From: Argentina anserina
Lineage: Eukaryota; Streptophyta; Magnoliopsida; Rosales; Rosaceae
DNA length: 64,000 bases
Assembly: GCF_933775445.1 (NCBI RefSeq)
Contig: NW_026089416.1
Location: 1 to 64,000, forward strand
Direction: 5' to 3'
In this document: one piece after another, positions 39,941 through 53,496 of the stretch
Position numbering within the stretch: position 1 is the first letter of the stretch
How the letters are laid out: every line of letters starts with the position of its first letter
Translations under genes and position numbers: made by a program
The notes under the pieces: model-generated
What the model saw: the letters and a program-made list of their open reading frames with translations, nothing else
What the model was told of the DNA's origin: nothing
Database searches by the model: none

Positions 39941-40384
39941 TATCTTTACATCGTTTGCGTATCTTTACTATTCCAATTGTGTATTTTTTCAATTCTCGTT
40001 TGAGTATCTTTCTCTAAGGCTTTCTGATGCGAGTTTCTATTGAATTTGAGAGTTTTGCAAGTGTTGGAGTGTGTTTCTTTCAAACTGAGTATCTTTACAT
40101 CGTTTGAGTATCTTTACTATTCCAATTGTGTATCTTTTCAATTCTCGTTTGAGTATCTTTCTGAACGGCTTTCTGATGCGAGTTTCTATTGAATTTGAGA
40201 GTTTTGCAAGTGTGGGAGTGTGTTTCTTTCAAACTGAGTATCTTTACATCGTTTGAGTATCTTTACTATTCCAATTGTGTATCTTTTCAATTCTCGTTTG
40301 AGTATCTTTCTGAACGGCTTTCTGATGCGAGTTTCTATTGAATTTGAGAGTTTTGCAAGTGTGGGAGTTTGTTTCTTTCAAACT

Positions 40385-40532
40385 GAGTATCTTTACATCG
40401 TTTGAGTATCTTTACTATTCCAATTGTGTATCTTTTCAATTCTCGTTTGAGTATCTTTCTGAACGGCTTTCTGATGCGAGTTTCTATTGAATTTGAGTGT
40501 TTTGCAAGTGTGGGAGTGTGTTTCTTTCAACT
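40385..40532 (+). repeat. 148-bp monomer, one A lost at the unit border
   Basis: TTTCAAACTGAG reads TTTCAACTGAG near 40531. The unit also carries GAGTGTTTTG, a left-domain type of change that is rare in the centre. The matching unit at about 49324 in the third 30-monomer copy has neither change, so both arose after that amplification or were repaired in the other copy. Confidence 0.9.
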
Positions 40533-43500
40533 GAGTATCTTTACATCGTTTGCGTATCTTTACTATTCCAATTGTGTATCTTTTCAATTCTCGTTTGAGT
40601 ATCTTTCTGAACGGCTTTCTGATGCGAGTTTCTATTGAATTTGAGAGTTTTGCAAGTGTGGGAGTGTGTTTCTTTCAAACAGAGTATCTTTACATCGTTT
40701 GCGTATCTTTACTATTCCAATTGTGTATTTTTTCAATTCTCGTTTGAGTATCTTTCTCTAAGGCTTTCTGATGCGAGTTTCTATTGAATTTGAGAGTTTT
40801 GCAAGTGTTGGAGTGTGTTTCTTTCAAACTGAGTATCTTTACATCGTTTGAGTATCTTTACTATTCCAATTGTGTATCTTTTCAATTCTCGTTTGAGTAT
40901 CTTTCTGAACGGCTTTCTGATGCGAGTTTCTATTGAATTTGAGAGTTTTGCAAGTGTGGGAGTGTGTTTCTTTCAAACAGAGTATCTTTACATCGTTTGC
41001 GTATCTTTACTATTCCAATTGTGTATTTTTTCAATTCTCGTTTGAGTATCTTTCTCTAAGGCTTTCTGATGCGAGTTTCTATTGAATTTGAGAGTTTTGC
41101 AAGTGTTGGAGTGTGTTTCTTTCAAACTGAGTATCTTTACATCGTTTGAGTATCTTTACTATTCCAATTGTGTATCTTTTCAATTCTCGTTTGAGTATCT
41201 TTCTCTTAGGCTTTCTGATGCGAGTTTCTATTGAATTTGAGAGTTTTGCAAGTGTGGGAGTGTGTTTCTTTCAAACTGAGTATCTTTACATCGTTTGAGT
41301 ATCTTTACTTTTCCAATTGTGTATCTTTTCAATTCTCGTTTGAGTATCTTTCTGAACGGCTTTCTGATGCGAGTTTCTATTGAATTTGAGAGTTTTGCAA
41401 GTGTGGGAGTGTGTTTCTTTCAAACTGAGTATCTTTAAATCGTTTGAGTATCTTTACTATTCCAATTGTGTATCTTTTCAATTCTCGTTTGAGTATCTTT
41501 CTGAACGGCTTTCTGATGCGAGTTTCTATTGAATTTGAGAGTTTTGCAAGTGTGGGAGTGTGTTTCTTTCAAACAGAGTATCTTTACATCGTTTGAGTAT
41601 CTTTACTATTCCAATTGTGTATCTTTTCAATTCTCGTTTGAGTATCTTTCTCTAAGGCTTTCTGATGCGAGTTTCTATTCAATTTGAGAGTTTTGCAAGT
41701 GTGGGAGTGTGTTTCTTTCAAACTGAGTATCTTTACATCGTTTGCTTATCTTTACTATTCCAATTGTGTATCTTTTCAATTCTCGTTTGAGTATCTTTCT
41801 GAACGGCTTTCTGATGCGAGTTTCTATTGAATTTGAGAGTTTTGCAAGTGTGGGAGTGTGTTTCTTTCAAACTGAGTATCTTTAAATCGTTTGAGTATCT
41901 TTACTATTCCAATTGTGTATCTTTTCAATTCTCGTTTGAGTATCTTTCTGAACGGCTTTCTGATGCGAGTTTCTATTGAATTTGAGAGTTTTGCAAGTGT
42001 GGGAGTGTGTTTCTTTCAAACAGAGTATCTTTACATCGTTTGCGTATCTTTACTATTCCAATTGTGTATTTTTTCAATTCTCGTTTGAGTATCTTTCTCT
42101 AAGGCTTTCTGATGCGAGTTTCTATTGAATTTGAGAGTTTTGCAAGTGTTGGAGTGTGTTTCTTTCAAACTGAGTATCTTTACATCGTTTGAGTATCTTT
42201 ACTATTCCAATTGTGTATCTTTTCAATTCTCGTTTGAGTATCTTTCTGAACGGCTTTCTGATGCGAGTTTCTATTGAATTTGAGAGTTTTGCAAGTGTGG
42301 GAGTGTGTTTCTTTCAAACTGAGTATCTTTACATCGTTTGAGTATCTTTACTATTCCAATTGTGTATCTTTTCAATTCTCGTTTGAGTATCTTTCTGAAC
42401 GGCTTTCTGATGCGAGTTTCTATTGAATTTGAGAGTTTTGCAAGTGTGGGAGTGTGTTTCTTTCAAACTGAGTATCTTTACATCGTTTGAGTATCTTTAC
42501 TATTCCAATTGTGTATCTTTTCAATTCTCGTTTGAGTATCTTTCTGAACGGCTTTCTGATGCGAGTTTCTATTGAATTTGAGAGTTTTGCAAGTGTGGGA
42601 GTGTGTTTCTTTCAAACTGAGTATCTTTACATCGTTTGAGTATCTTTACTATTCCAATTGTGTATCTTTTCAATTCTCGTTTGAGTATCTTTCTGAACGG
42701 CTTTCTGATGCGAGTTTCTATTGAATTTGAGAGTTTTGCAAGTGTGGGAGTGTGTTTCTTTCAAACTGAGTATCTTTACATCGTTTGCGTATCTTTACTA
42801 TTCCAATTGTGTATCTTTTCAATTCTCGTTTGAGTATCTTTCTGAACGGCTTTCTGATGCGAGTTTCTATTGAATTTGAGAGTTTTGCAAGTGTGGGAGT
42901 GTGTTTCTTTCAAACAGAGTATCTTTACATCGTTTGAGTATCTTTACTATTCCAATTGTGTATTTTTTCAATTCTCGTTTGAGTATCTTTCTCTAAGGCT
43001 TTCTGATGCGAGTTTCTATTGAATTTGAGAGTTTTGCAAGTGTTGGAGTGTGTTTCTTTCAAACTGAGTATCTTTACATCGTTTGAGTATCTTTACTATT
43101 CCAATTGTGTATCTTTTCAATTCTCGTTTGAGTATCTTTCTGAACGGCTTTCTGATGCGAGTTTCTATTGAATTTGAGAGTTTTGCAAGTGTGGGAGTGT
43201 GTTTCTTTCAAACTGAGTATCTTTACATCGTTTGCGTATCTTTACTATTCCAATTGTGTATCTTTTCAATTCTCGTTTGAGTATCTTTCTGAACGGCTTT
43301 CTGATGCGAGTTTCTATTGAATTTGAGAGTTTTGCAAGTGTGGGAGTGTGTTTCTTTCAAACTGAGTATCTTTAAATCGTTTGAGTATCTTTACTATTCC
43401 AATGGTGTATCTTTTCAATTCTCGTTTGAGTATCTTTCTGAACGGCTTTCTGATGCGAGTTTCTATTGAATTTGAGAGTTTTGCAAGTGTGGGAGTGTGT

Positions 43501-46500
43501 TTCTTTCAAACAGAGTATCTTTACATCGTTTGCGTATCTTTACTATTCCAATTGTGTATTTTTTCAATTCTCGTTTGAGTATCTTTCTCTAAGGCTTTCT
43601 GATGCGAGTTTCTATTGAATTTGAGAGTTTTGCAAGTGTTGGAGTGTGTTTCTTTCAAACTGAGTATCTTTACATCGTTTGAGTATCTTTACTATTCCAA
43701 TTGTGTATCTTTTCAATTCTCGTTTGAGTATCTTTCTGAACGGCTTTCTGATGCGAGTTTCTATTGAATTTGAGAGTTTTGCAAGTGTGGGAGTGTGTTT
43801 CTTTCAAACTGAGTATCTTTACATCGTTTGAGTATCTTTACTATTCCAATTGTGTATCTTTTCAATTCTCGTTTGAGTATCTTTCTGAACGGCTTTCTGA
43901 TGCGAGTTTCTATTGAATTTGAGAGTTTTGCAAGTGTGGGAGTGTGTTTCTTTCAAACTGAGTATCTTTACATCGTTTGAGTATCTTTACTATTCCAATT
44001 GTGTATCTTTTCAATTCTCGTTTGAGTATCTTTCTGAACGGCTTTCTGATGCGAGTTTCTATTGAATTTGAGAGTTTTGCAAGTGTGGGAGTGTGTTTCT
44101 TTCAAACTGAGTATCTTTACATCGTTTGAGTATCTTTACTATTCCAATTGTGTATCTTTTCAATTCTCGTTTGAGTATCTTTCTGAACGGCTTTCTGATG
44201 CGAGTTTCTATTGAATTTGAGAGTTTTGCAAGTGTGGGAGTGTGTTTCTTTCAAACTGAGTATCTTTACATCGTTTGAGTATCTTTACTATTCCAATTGT
44301 GTATCTTTTCAATTCTCGTTTGAGTATCTTTCTGAACGGCTTTCTGATGCGAGTTTCTATTGAATTTGAGAGTTTTGCAAGTGTGGGAGTGTGTTTCTTT
44401 CAAACAGAGTATCTTTACATCGTTTGCGTATCTTTACTATTCCAATTGTGTATTTTTTCAATTCTCGTTTGAGTATCTTTCTCTAAGGCTATCTGATGCG
44501 AGTTTCTATTGAATTTGAGAGTTTTGCAAGTGTTGGAGTGTGTTTCTTTCAAACTGAGTATCTTTACATCGTTTGAGTATCTTTACTATTCCAATTGTGT
44601 ATCTTTTCAATTCTCGTTTGAGTATCTTTCTGAACGGCTTTCTGATGCGAGTTTCTATTGAATTTGAGAGTTTTGCAAGTGTGGGAGTGTGTTTCTTTCA
44701 AACTGAGTATCTTTACATCGTTTGAGTATCTTTACTATTCCAATTGTGTATCTTTTCAATTCTCGTTTGAGTATCTTTCTCTAAGGCTTTCTGATGCGAG
44801 TTTCTATTCAATTTGAGAGTTTTGCAAGTGTGGGAGTGTGTTTCTTTCAAACTGAGTATCTTTACATCGTTTGCTTATCTTTACTATTCCAATTGTGTAT
44901 CTTTTCAATTCTCGTTTGAGTATCTTTCTGAACGGCTTTCTGATGCGAGTTTCTATTGAATTTGAGAGTTTTGCAAGTGTGGGAGTGTGTTTCTTTCAAA
45001 CTGAGTATCTTTAAATCGTTTGAGTATCTTTACTATTCCAATTGTGTATCTTTTCAATTCTCGTTTGAGTATCTTTCTGAACGGCTTTCTGATGCGAGTT
45101 TCTATTGAATTTGAGAGTTTTGCAAGTGTGGGAGTGTGTTTCTTTCAAACAGAGTATCTTTACATCGTTTGCGTATCTTTACTATTCCAATTGTGTATTT
45201 TTTCAATTCTCGTTTGAGTATCTTTCTCTAAGGCTTTCTGATGCGAGTTTCTATTGAATTTGAGAGTTTTGCAAGTGTTGGAGTGTGTTTCTTTCAAACT
45301 GAGTATCTTTACATCGTTTGAGTATCTTTACTATTCCAATTGTGTATCTTTTCAATTCTCGTTTGAGTATCTTTCTGAACGGCTTTCTGATGCGAGTTTC
45401 TATTGAATTTGAGAGTTTTGCAAGTGTGGGAGTGTGTTTCTTTCAAACTGAGTATCTTTACATCGTTTGAGTATCTTTACTATTCCAATTGTGTATCTTT
45501 TCAATTCTCGTTTGAGTATCTTTCTGAACGGCTTTCTGATGCGAGTTTCTATTGAATTTGAGAGTTTTGCAAGTGTGGGAGTGTGTTTCTTTCAAACTGA
45601 GTATCTTTACATCGTTTGAGTATCTTTACTATTCCAATTGTGTATCTTTTCAATTCTCGTTTGAGTATCTTTCTGAACGGCTTTCTGATGCGAGTTTCTA
45701 TTGAATTTGAGAGTTTTGCAAGTGTGGGAGTGTGTTTCTTTCAAACTGAGTATCTTTACATCGTTTGAGTATCTTTACTATTCCAATTGTGTATCTTTTC
45801 AATTCTCGTTTGAGTATCTTTCTGAACGGCTTTCTGATGCGAGTTTCTATTGAATTTGAGAGTTTTGCAAGTGTGGGAGTGTGTTTCTTTCAAACTGAGT
45901 ATCTTTAAATCGTTTGAGTATCTTTAATATTCCAATTGTGTATCTTTTCAATTCTCGTTTGAGTATCTTTCTGAACGGCTTTCTGATGCGAGTTTCTATT
46001 GAATTTGAGAGTTTTGCAAGTGTGGGAGTGTGTTTCTTTCAAACAGAGTATCTTTACATCGTTTGAGTATCTTTACTATTCCAATTGTGTATTTTTTCAA
46101 TTCTCGTTTGAGTATCTTTCTCTAAGGCTTTCTGATGCGAGTTTCTATTCAATTTGAGAGTTTTGCAAGTGTGGGAGTGTGTTTCTTTCAAACTGAGTAT
46201 CTTTACATCGTTTGCTTATCTTTACTATTCCAATTGTGTATCTTTTCAATTCTCGTTTGAGTATCTTTCTGAACGGCTTTCTGATGCGAGTTTCTATTGA
46301 ATTTGAGAGTTTTGCAAGTGTGGGAGTGTGTTTCTTTCAAACTGAGTATCTTTAAATCGTTTGAGTATCTTTACTATTCCAATTGTGTATCTTTTCAATT
46401 CTCGTTTGAGTATCTTTCTGAACGGCTTTCTGATGCGAGTTTCTATTGAATTTGAGAGTTTTGCAAGTGTGGGAGTGTGTTTCTTTCAAACAGAGTATCT

Positions 46501-49500
46501 TTACATCGTTTGCGTATCTTTACTATTCCAATTGTGTATTTTTTCAATTCTCGTTTGAGTATCTTTCTCTAAGGCTTTCTGATGCGAGTTTCTATTGAAT
46601 TTGAGAGTTTTGCAAGTGTTGGAGTGTGTTTCTTTCAAACTGAGTATCTTTACATCGTTTGAGTATCTTTACTATTCCAATTGTGTATCTTTTCAATTCT
46701 CGTTTGAGTATCTTTCTGAACGGCTTTCTGATGCGAGTTTCTATTGAATTTGAGAGTTTTGCAAGTGTGGGAGTGTGTTTCTTTCAAACTGAGTATCTTT
46801 ACATCGTTTGAGTATCTTTACTATTCCAATTGTGTATCTTTTCAATTCTCGTTTGAGTATCTTTCTGAACGGCTTTCTGATGCGAGTTTCTATTGAATTT
46901 GAGAGTTTTGCAAGTGTGGGAGTGTGTTTCTTTCAAACTGAGTATCTTTACATCGTTTGAGTATCTTTACTATTCCAATTGTGTATCTTTTCAATTCTCG
47001 TTTGAGTATCTTTCTGAACGGCTTTCTGATGCGAGTTTCTATTGAATTTGAGAGTTTTGCAAGTGTGGGAGTGTGTTTCTTTCAAACTGAGTATCTTTAC
47101 ATCGTTTGAGTATCTTTACTATTCCAATTGTGTATCTTTTCAATTCTCGTTTGAGTATCTTTCTGAACGGCTTTCTGATGCGAGTTTCTATTGAATTTGA
47201 GAGTTTTGCAAGTGTGGGAGTGTGTTTCTTTCAAACTGAGTATCTTTACATCGTTTGCGTATCTTTACTATTCCAATTGTGTATCTTTTCAATTCTCGTT
47301 TGAGTATCTTTCTGAACGGCTTTCTGATGCGAGTTTCTATTGAATTTGAGAGTTTTGCAAGTGTGGGAGTGTGTTTCTTTCAAACAGAGTATCTTTACAT
47401 CGTTTGCGTATCTTTACTATTCCAATTGTGTATTTTTTCAATTCTCGTTTGAGTATCTTTCTCTAAGGCTTTCTGATGCGAGTTTCTATTGAATTTGAGA
47501 GTTTTGCAAGTGTTGGAGTGTGTTTCTTTCAAACTGAGTATCTTTACATCGTTTGAGTATCTTTACTATTCCAATTGTGTATCTTTTCAATTCTCGTTTG
47601 AGTATCTTTCTGAACGGCTTTCTGATGCGAGTTTCTATTGAATTTGAGAGTTTTGCAAGTGTGGGAGTGTGTTTCTTTCAAACTGAGTATCTTTACATCG
47701 TTTGCGTATCTTTACTATTCCAATTGTGTATCTTTTCAATTCTCGTTTGAGTATCTTTCTGAACGGCTTTCTGATGCGAGTTTCTATTGAATTTGAGAGT
47801 TTTGCAAGTGTGGGAGTGTGTTTCTTTCAAACTGAGTATCTTTAAATCGTTTGAGTATCTTTACTATTCCAATTGTGTATCTTTTCAATTCTCGTTTGAG
47901 TATCTTTCTGAACGGCTTTCTGATGCGAGTTTCTATTGAATTTGAGAGTTTTGCAAGTGTGGGAGTGTGTTTCTTTCAAACAGAGTATCTTTACATCGTT
48001 TGCGTATCTTTACTATTCCAATTGTGTATTTTTTCAATTCTCGTTTGAGTATCTTTCTCTAAGGCTTTCTGATGCGAGTTTCTATTGAATTTGAGAGTTT
48101 TGCAAGTGTTGGAGTGTGTTTCTTTCAAACTGAGTATCTTTACATCGTTTGAGTATCTTTACTATTCCAATTGTGTATCTTTTCAATTCTCGTTTGAGTA
48201 TCTTTCTGAACGGCTTTCTGATGCGAGTTTCTATTGAATTTGAGAGTTTTGCAAGTGTGGGAGTGTGTTTCTTTCAAACTGAGTATCTTTACATCGTTTG
48301 AGTATCTTTACTATTCCAATTGTGTATCTTTTCAATTCTCGTTTGAGTATCTTTCTGAACGGCTTTCTGATGCGAGTTTCTATTGAATTTGAGAGTTTTG
48401 CAAGTGTGGGAGTGTGTTTCTTTCAAACTGAGTATCTTTACATCGTTTGAGTATCTTTACTATTCCAATTGTGTATCTTTTCAATTCTCGTTTGAGTATC
48501 TTTCTGAACGGCTTTCTGATGCGAGTTTCTATTGAATTTGAGAGTTTTGCAAGTGTGGGAGTGTGTTTCTTTCAAACTGAGTATCTTTACATCGTTTGAG
48601 TATCTTTACTATTCCAATTGTGTATCTTTTCAATTCTCGTTTGAGTATCTTTCTGAACGGCTTTCTGATGCGAGTTTCTATTGAATTTGAGAGTTTTGCA
48701 AGTGTGGGAGTGTGTTTCTTTCAAACTGAGTATCTTTACATCGTTTGCGTATCTTTACTATTCCAATTGTGTATCTTTTCAATTCTCGTTTGAGTATCTT
48801 TCTGAACGGCTTTCTGATGCGAGTTTCTATTGAATTTGAGAGTTTTGCAAGTGTGGGAGTGTGTTTCTTTCAAACAGAGTATCTTTACATCGTTTGCGTA
48901 TCTTTACTATTCCAATTGTGTATTTTTTCAATTCTCGTTTGAGTATCTTTCTCTAAGGCTTTCTGATGCGAGTTTCTATTGAATTTGAGAGTTTTGCAAG
49001 TGTTGGAGTGTGTTTCTTTCAAACTGAGTATCTTTACATCGTTTGAGTATCTTTACTATTCCAATTGTGTATCTTTTCAATTCTCGTTTGAGTATCTTTC
49101 TGAACGGCTTTCTGATGCGAGTTTCTATTGAATTTGAGAGTTTTGCAAGTGTGGGAGTGTGTTTCTTTCAAACTGAGTATCTTTACATCGTTTGAGTATC
49201 TTTACTATTCCAATTGTGTATCTTTTCAATTCTCGTTTGAGTATCTTTCTGAACGGCTTTCTGATGCGAGTTTCTATTGAATTTGAGAGTTTTGCAAGTG
49301 TGGGAGTTTGTTTCTTTCAAACTGAGTATCTTTACATCGTTTGAGTATCTTTACTATTCCAATTGTGTATCTTTTCAATTCTCGTTTGAGTATCTTTCTG
49401 AACGGCTTTCTGATGCGAGTTTCTATTGAATTTGAGAGTTTTGCAAGTGTGGGAGTGTGTTTCTTTCAAACTGAGTATCTTTACATCGTTTGCGTATCTT

Positions 49501-52500
49501 TACTATTCCAATTGTGTATCTTTTCAATTCTCGTTTGAGTATCTTTCTGAACGGCTTTCTGATGCGAGTTTCTATTGAATTTGAGAGTTTTGCAAGTGTG
49601 GGAGTGTGTTTCTTTCAAACAGAGTATCTTTACATCGTTTGCGTATCTTTACTATTCCAATTGTGTATTTTTTCAATTCTCGTTTGAGTATCTTTCTCTA
49701 AGGCTTTCTGATGCGAGTTTCTATTGAATTTGAGAGTTTTGCAAGTGTTGGAGTGTGTTTCTTTCAAACTGAGTATCTTTACATCGTTTGAGTATCTTTA
49801 CTATTCCAATTGTGTATCTTTTCAATTCTCGTTTGAGTATCTTTCTGAACGGCTTTCTGATGCGAGTTTCTATTGAATTTGAGAGTTTTGCAAGTGTGGG
49901 AGTGTGTTTCTTTCAAACAGAGTATCTTTACATCGTTTGCGTATCTTTACTATTCCAATTGTGTATTTTTTCAATTCTCGTTTGAGTATCTTTCTCTAAG
50001 GCTTTCTGATGCGAGTTTCTATTGAATTTGAGAGTTTTGCAAGTGTTGGAGTGTGTTTCTTTCAAACTGAGTATCTTTACATCGTTTGAGTATCTTTACT
50101 ATTCCAATTGTGTATCTTTTCAATTCTCGTTTGAGTATCTTTCTCTTAGGCTTTCTGATGCGAGTTTCTATTGAATTTGAGAGTTTTGCAAGTGTGGGAG
50201 TGTGTTTCTTTCAAACTGAGTATCTTTACATCGTTTGAGTATCTTTACTTTTCCAATTGTGTATCTTTTCAATTCTCGTTTGAGTATCTTTCTGAACGGC
50301 TTTCTGATGCGAGTTTCTATTGAATTTGAGAGTTTTGCAAGTGTGGGAGTGTGTTTCTTTGAAACTGAGTATCTTTACATCGTTTGCGTATCTTTACTAT
50401 TCCAATTGTGTATCTTTTCAATTCTCGTTTGAGTATCTTTCTGAACGGCTTTCTGATGCGAGTTTCTATTGAATTTGAGAGTTTTGCAAGTGTGGGAGTG
50501 TGTTTCTTTCAAACTGAGTATCTTTAAATCGTTTGAGTATCTTTACTATTCCAATTGTGTATCTTTTCAATTCTCGTTTGAGTATCTTTCTGAACGGCTT
50601 TCTGATGCGAGTTTCTATTGAATTTGAGAGTTTTGCAAGTGTGGGAGTGTGTTTCTTTCAAACAGAGTATCTTTACATCGTTTGCGTATCTTTACTATTC
50701 CAATTGTGTATTTTTTCAATTCTCGTTTGAGTATCTTTCTCTAAGGCTTTCTGATGCGAGTGTCTATTGAATTTGAGAGTTTTGCAAGTGTTGGAGTGTG
50801 TTTCTTTCAAACTGAGTATCTTTACATCGTTTGAGTATCTTTACTATTCCAATTGTGTATCTTTTCAATTCTCGTTTGAGTATCTTTCTCTAAGGCTTTC
50901 TGATGCGAGTTTCTATTGAATTTGAGAGTTTTGCAAGTGTGGGAGTGTGTTTCTTTCAAACTGAGTATCTTTACATCGTTTGCGTATCTTTACTATTCCA
51001 ATTGTGTATCTTTTCAATTCTCGTTTGAGTATCTTTCTGAACGGCTTTCTGATGCGAGTTTCTATTGAATTTGAGAGTTTTGCAAGTGTGGGAGTGTGTT
51101 TCTTTCAAACTGAGTATCTTTACATCGTTTGAGTATCTTTACTATTCCAATTGTGTATCTTTTCAATTCTCGTTTGAGTATCTTTCTGAACGGCTTTCTG
51201 ATGCGAGTTTCTATTGAATTTGAGAGTTTTGCAAGTGTGGGAGTGTGTTTCTTTCAAACTGAGTATCTTTACATCGTTTGAGTATCTTTACTATTCCAAT
51301 TGTGTATCTTTTCAATTCTCGTTTGAGTATCTTTCTCTTAGGCTTTCTGATGCGAGTTTTTATTGAATTTTAGAGTTTTGCAAGTTTGGGAGTGTGTTTC
51401 TTTCAAACTGAGTATCTTTACATCGTTTGAGTATCTTTACTATTCCAATTGTGTATCTTTTCAATTCTCGTTTGAGTATCTTTCTGAACGGCTTTCTGAT
51501 GCGAGTTTCTATTGAATTTGAGAGTTTTGCAAGTGTGGGAGTGTGTTTCTTTCAAACTGAGTATCTTTACATCGTTTGCGTATCTTTACTATTCCAATTG
51601 TGTATCTTTTCAATTCTCGTTTGAGTATCTTTCTGAACGGCTTTCTGATGCGAGTTTCTATTGAATTTGAGAGTTTTGCAAGTGTGGGAGTGTGTTTCTT
51701 TCAAACAGAGTATCTTTACATCGTTTGCGTATCTTTACTATTCCAATTGTGTATTTTTTCAATTCTCGTTTGAGTATCTTTCTCTAAGGCTTTCTGATGC
51801 GAGTTTCTATTGAATTTGAGAGTTTTGCAAGTGTGGGAGTGTGTTTCTTTCAAACTGAGTATCTTTACATCGTTTGAGTATCTTTACTATTCCAATTGTG
51901 TATCTTTTCAATTCTCGTTTGAGTATCTTTCTGAACGGCTTTCTGATGCGAGTTTCTATTGAATTTGAGAGTTTTGCAAGTGTGGGAGTGTGTTTCTTTC
52001 AAACTGAGTATCTTTAAATCGTTTGCGTATCTTTACTATTCCAATTGTGTATCTTTTCAATTCTCGTTTGAGTATCTTTCTGAACGGCTTTCTGATGCGA
52101 GTTTCTATTGAATTTGAGAGTTTTGCAAGTGTGGGAGTGTGTTTCTTTCAAACAGAGTATCTTTACATCGTTTGCGTATCTTTACTATTCCAATTGTGTA
52201 TTTTTTCAATTCTCGTTTGAGTATCTTTCTCTAAGGCTTTCTGATGCGAGTTTCTATTGAATTTGAGAGTTTTGCAAGTGTTGGAGTGTGTTTCTTTCAA
52301 ACTGAGTATCTTTACATCGTTTGAGTATCTTTACTATTCCAATTGTGTATCTTTTCAATTCTCGTTTGAGTATCTTTCTGAACGGCTTTCTGATGCGAGT
52401 TTCTATTGAATTTGAGAGTTTTGCAAGTGTGGGAGTGTGTTTCTTTCAAACAGAGTATCTTTACATCGTTTGCGTATCTTTACTATTCCAATTGTGTATT

Positions 52501-53346
52501 TTTTCAATTCTCGTTTGAGTATCTTTCTCTAAGGCTTTCTGATGCGAGTTTCTATTGAATTTGAGAGTTTTGCAAGTGTTGGAGTGTGTTTCTTTCAAAC
52601 TGAGTATCTTTACATCGTTTGAGTATCTTTACTATTCCAATTGTGTATCCTTTCAATTCTCGTTTGAGTATCTTTCTGAACGGCTTTCTGATGCGAGTTT
52701 CTATTGAATTTGAGAGTTTTGCAAGTGTGGGAGTGTGTTTCTTTCAAACAGAGTATCTTTACATCGTTTGCGTATCTTTACTATTCCAATTGTGTATTTT
52801 TTCAATTCTCGTTTGAGTATCTTTCTCTAAGGCTTTCTGATGCGAGTTTCTATTGAATTTGAGAGTTTTGCAAGTGTTGGAGTGTGTTTCTTTCAAACTG
52901 AGTATCTTTACATCGTTTGAGTATCTTTACTATTCCAATTGTGTATCTTTTCAATTCTCGTTTGAGTATCTTTCTCTAAGGCTTTCTGATGCGAGTTTCT
53001 ATTGAATTTGAGAGTTTTGCAAGTGTGGGAGTGTGTTTCTTTCAAACTGAGTATCTTTACATCGTTTGCGTATCTTTACTATTCCAATTGTGTATCTTTT
53101 CAATTCTCGTTTGAGTATCTTTCTGAACGGCTTTCTGATGCGAGTTTCTATTGAATTTGAGAGTTTTGCAAGTGTGGGAGTGTGTTTCTTTCAAACTGAG
53201 TATCTTTACATCGTTTGAGTATCTTTACTATTCCAATTGTGTATCTTTTCAATTCTCGTTTGAGTATCTTTCTGAACGGCTTTCTGATGCGAGTTTCTAT
53301 TGAATTTGAGAGTTTTGCAAGTGTGGGAGTGTGTTTCTTTCAAACT

Positions 53347-53496
53347 GAGTATCTTTACATCGTTTGAGTATCTTTACTATTCCAATTGTGTATCTTTTCA
53401 ATTCTCGTTTGAGTATCTTTCTCTTAGGCTTTCTGATGCGAGTTTTTTCTTGAATTTGAGAGTGTTTCAAGTGTTGGAGTGTGTTTCTTTCAAACT
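53347..53496 (+). repeat. 150-bp diverged monomer at the centre-right border
   Basis: The conserved GCGAGTTTCTATTGAATTTG reads GCGAGTTTTTTCTTGAATTTG and is followed by GAGTGTTTCAAGTG. The cluster of changes makes this one of the most diverged units in the window. It lies where central markers stop and the TTCAAGTG form of the right domain begins. Confidence 0.85.

Larger units (their letters stand above)
37100..50360 (+). repeat. 30-monomer higher-order repeat, about three copies
   Basis: Diagnostic units recur at 37422, 41891 and 46361, that is 4469 and 4470 bp apart; 30 units are 4470 bp and the missing base is the deletion near 40531. The same spacing links 38167 to 42636 to 47106, 38614 to 43083 to 47553, and 38912 to 43381 to 47851. 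Each copy opens with an ACAGAG unit, then a GCTTATC unit, then a TTTAAATCG unit. The first and third copies share rare changes that the second lacks: GGGAGTTTG at about 40368 and 49307, and TTACTTTTCC at about 41308 and 50248. The last third of the middle copy has been replaced by other local sequence. Confidence 0.85.
16393..53496 (+). repeat. Central satellite domain
   Basis: This domain is marked by CTCTTAGG (first near 16.47 kb, last near 53.42 kb), ACAGAG in place of ACTGAG at the unit border (about 17.13 to 52.75 kb), TATTTTTTC in place of TATCTTTTC (about 17.33 to 52.80 kb) and ATTCAATTTG (about 17.24 to 46.15 kb). ACAGAG and TATTTTTTC usually sit on the same unit, followed by CTCTAAGG and often by a unit with GTGTTGG, so they form a recurrent cassette. 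The domain contains the clearest higher-order repeats and several copied segments. No gene or unique DNA is visible. Confidence 0.85.
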
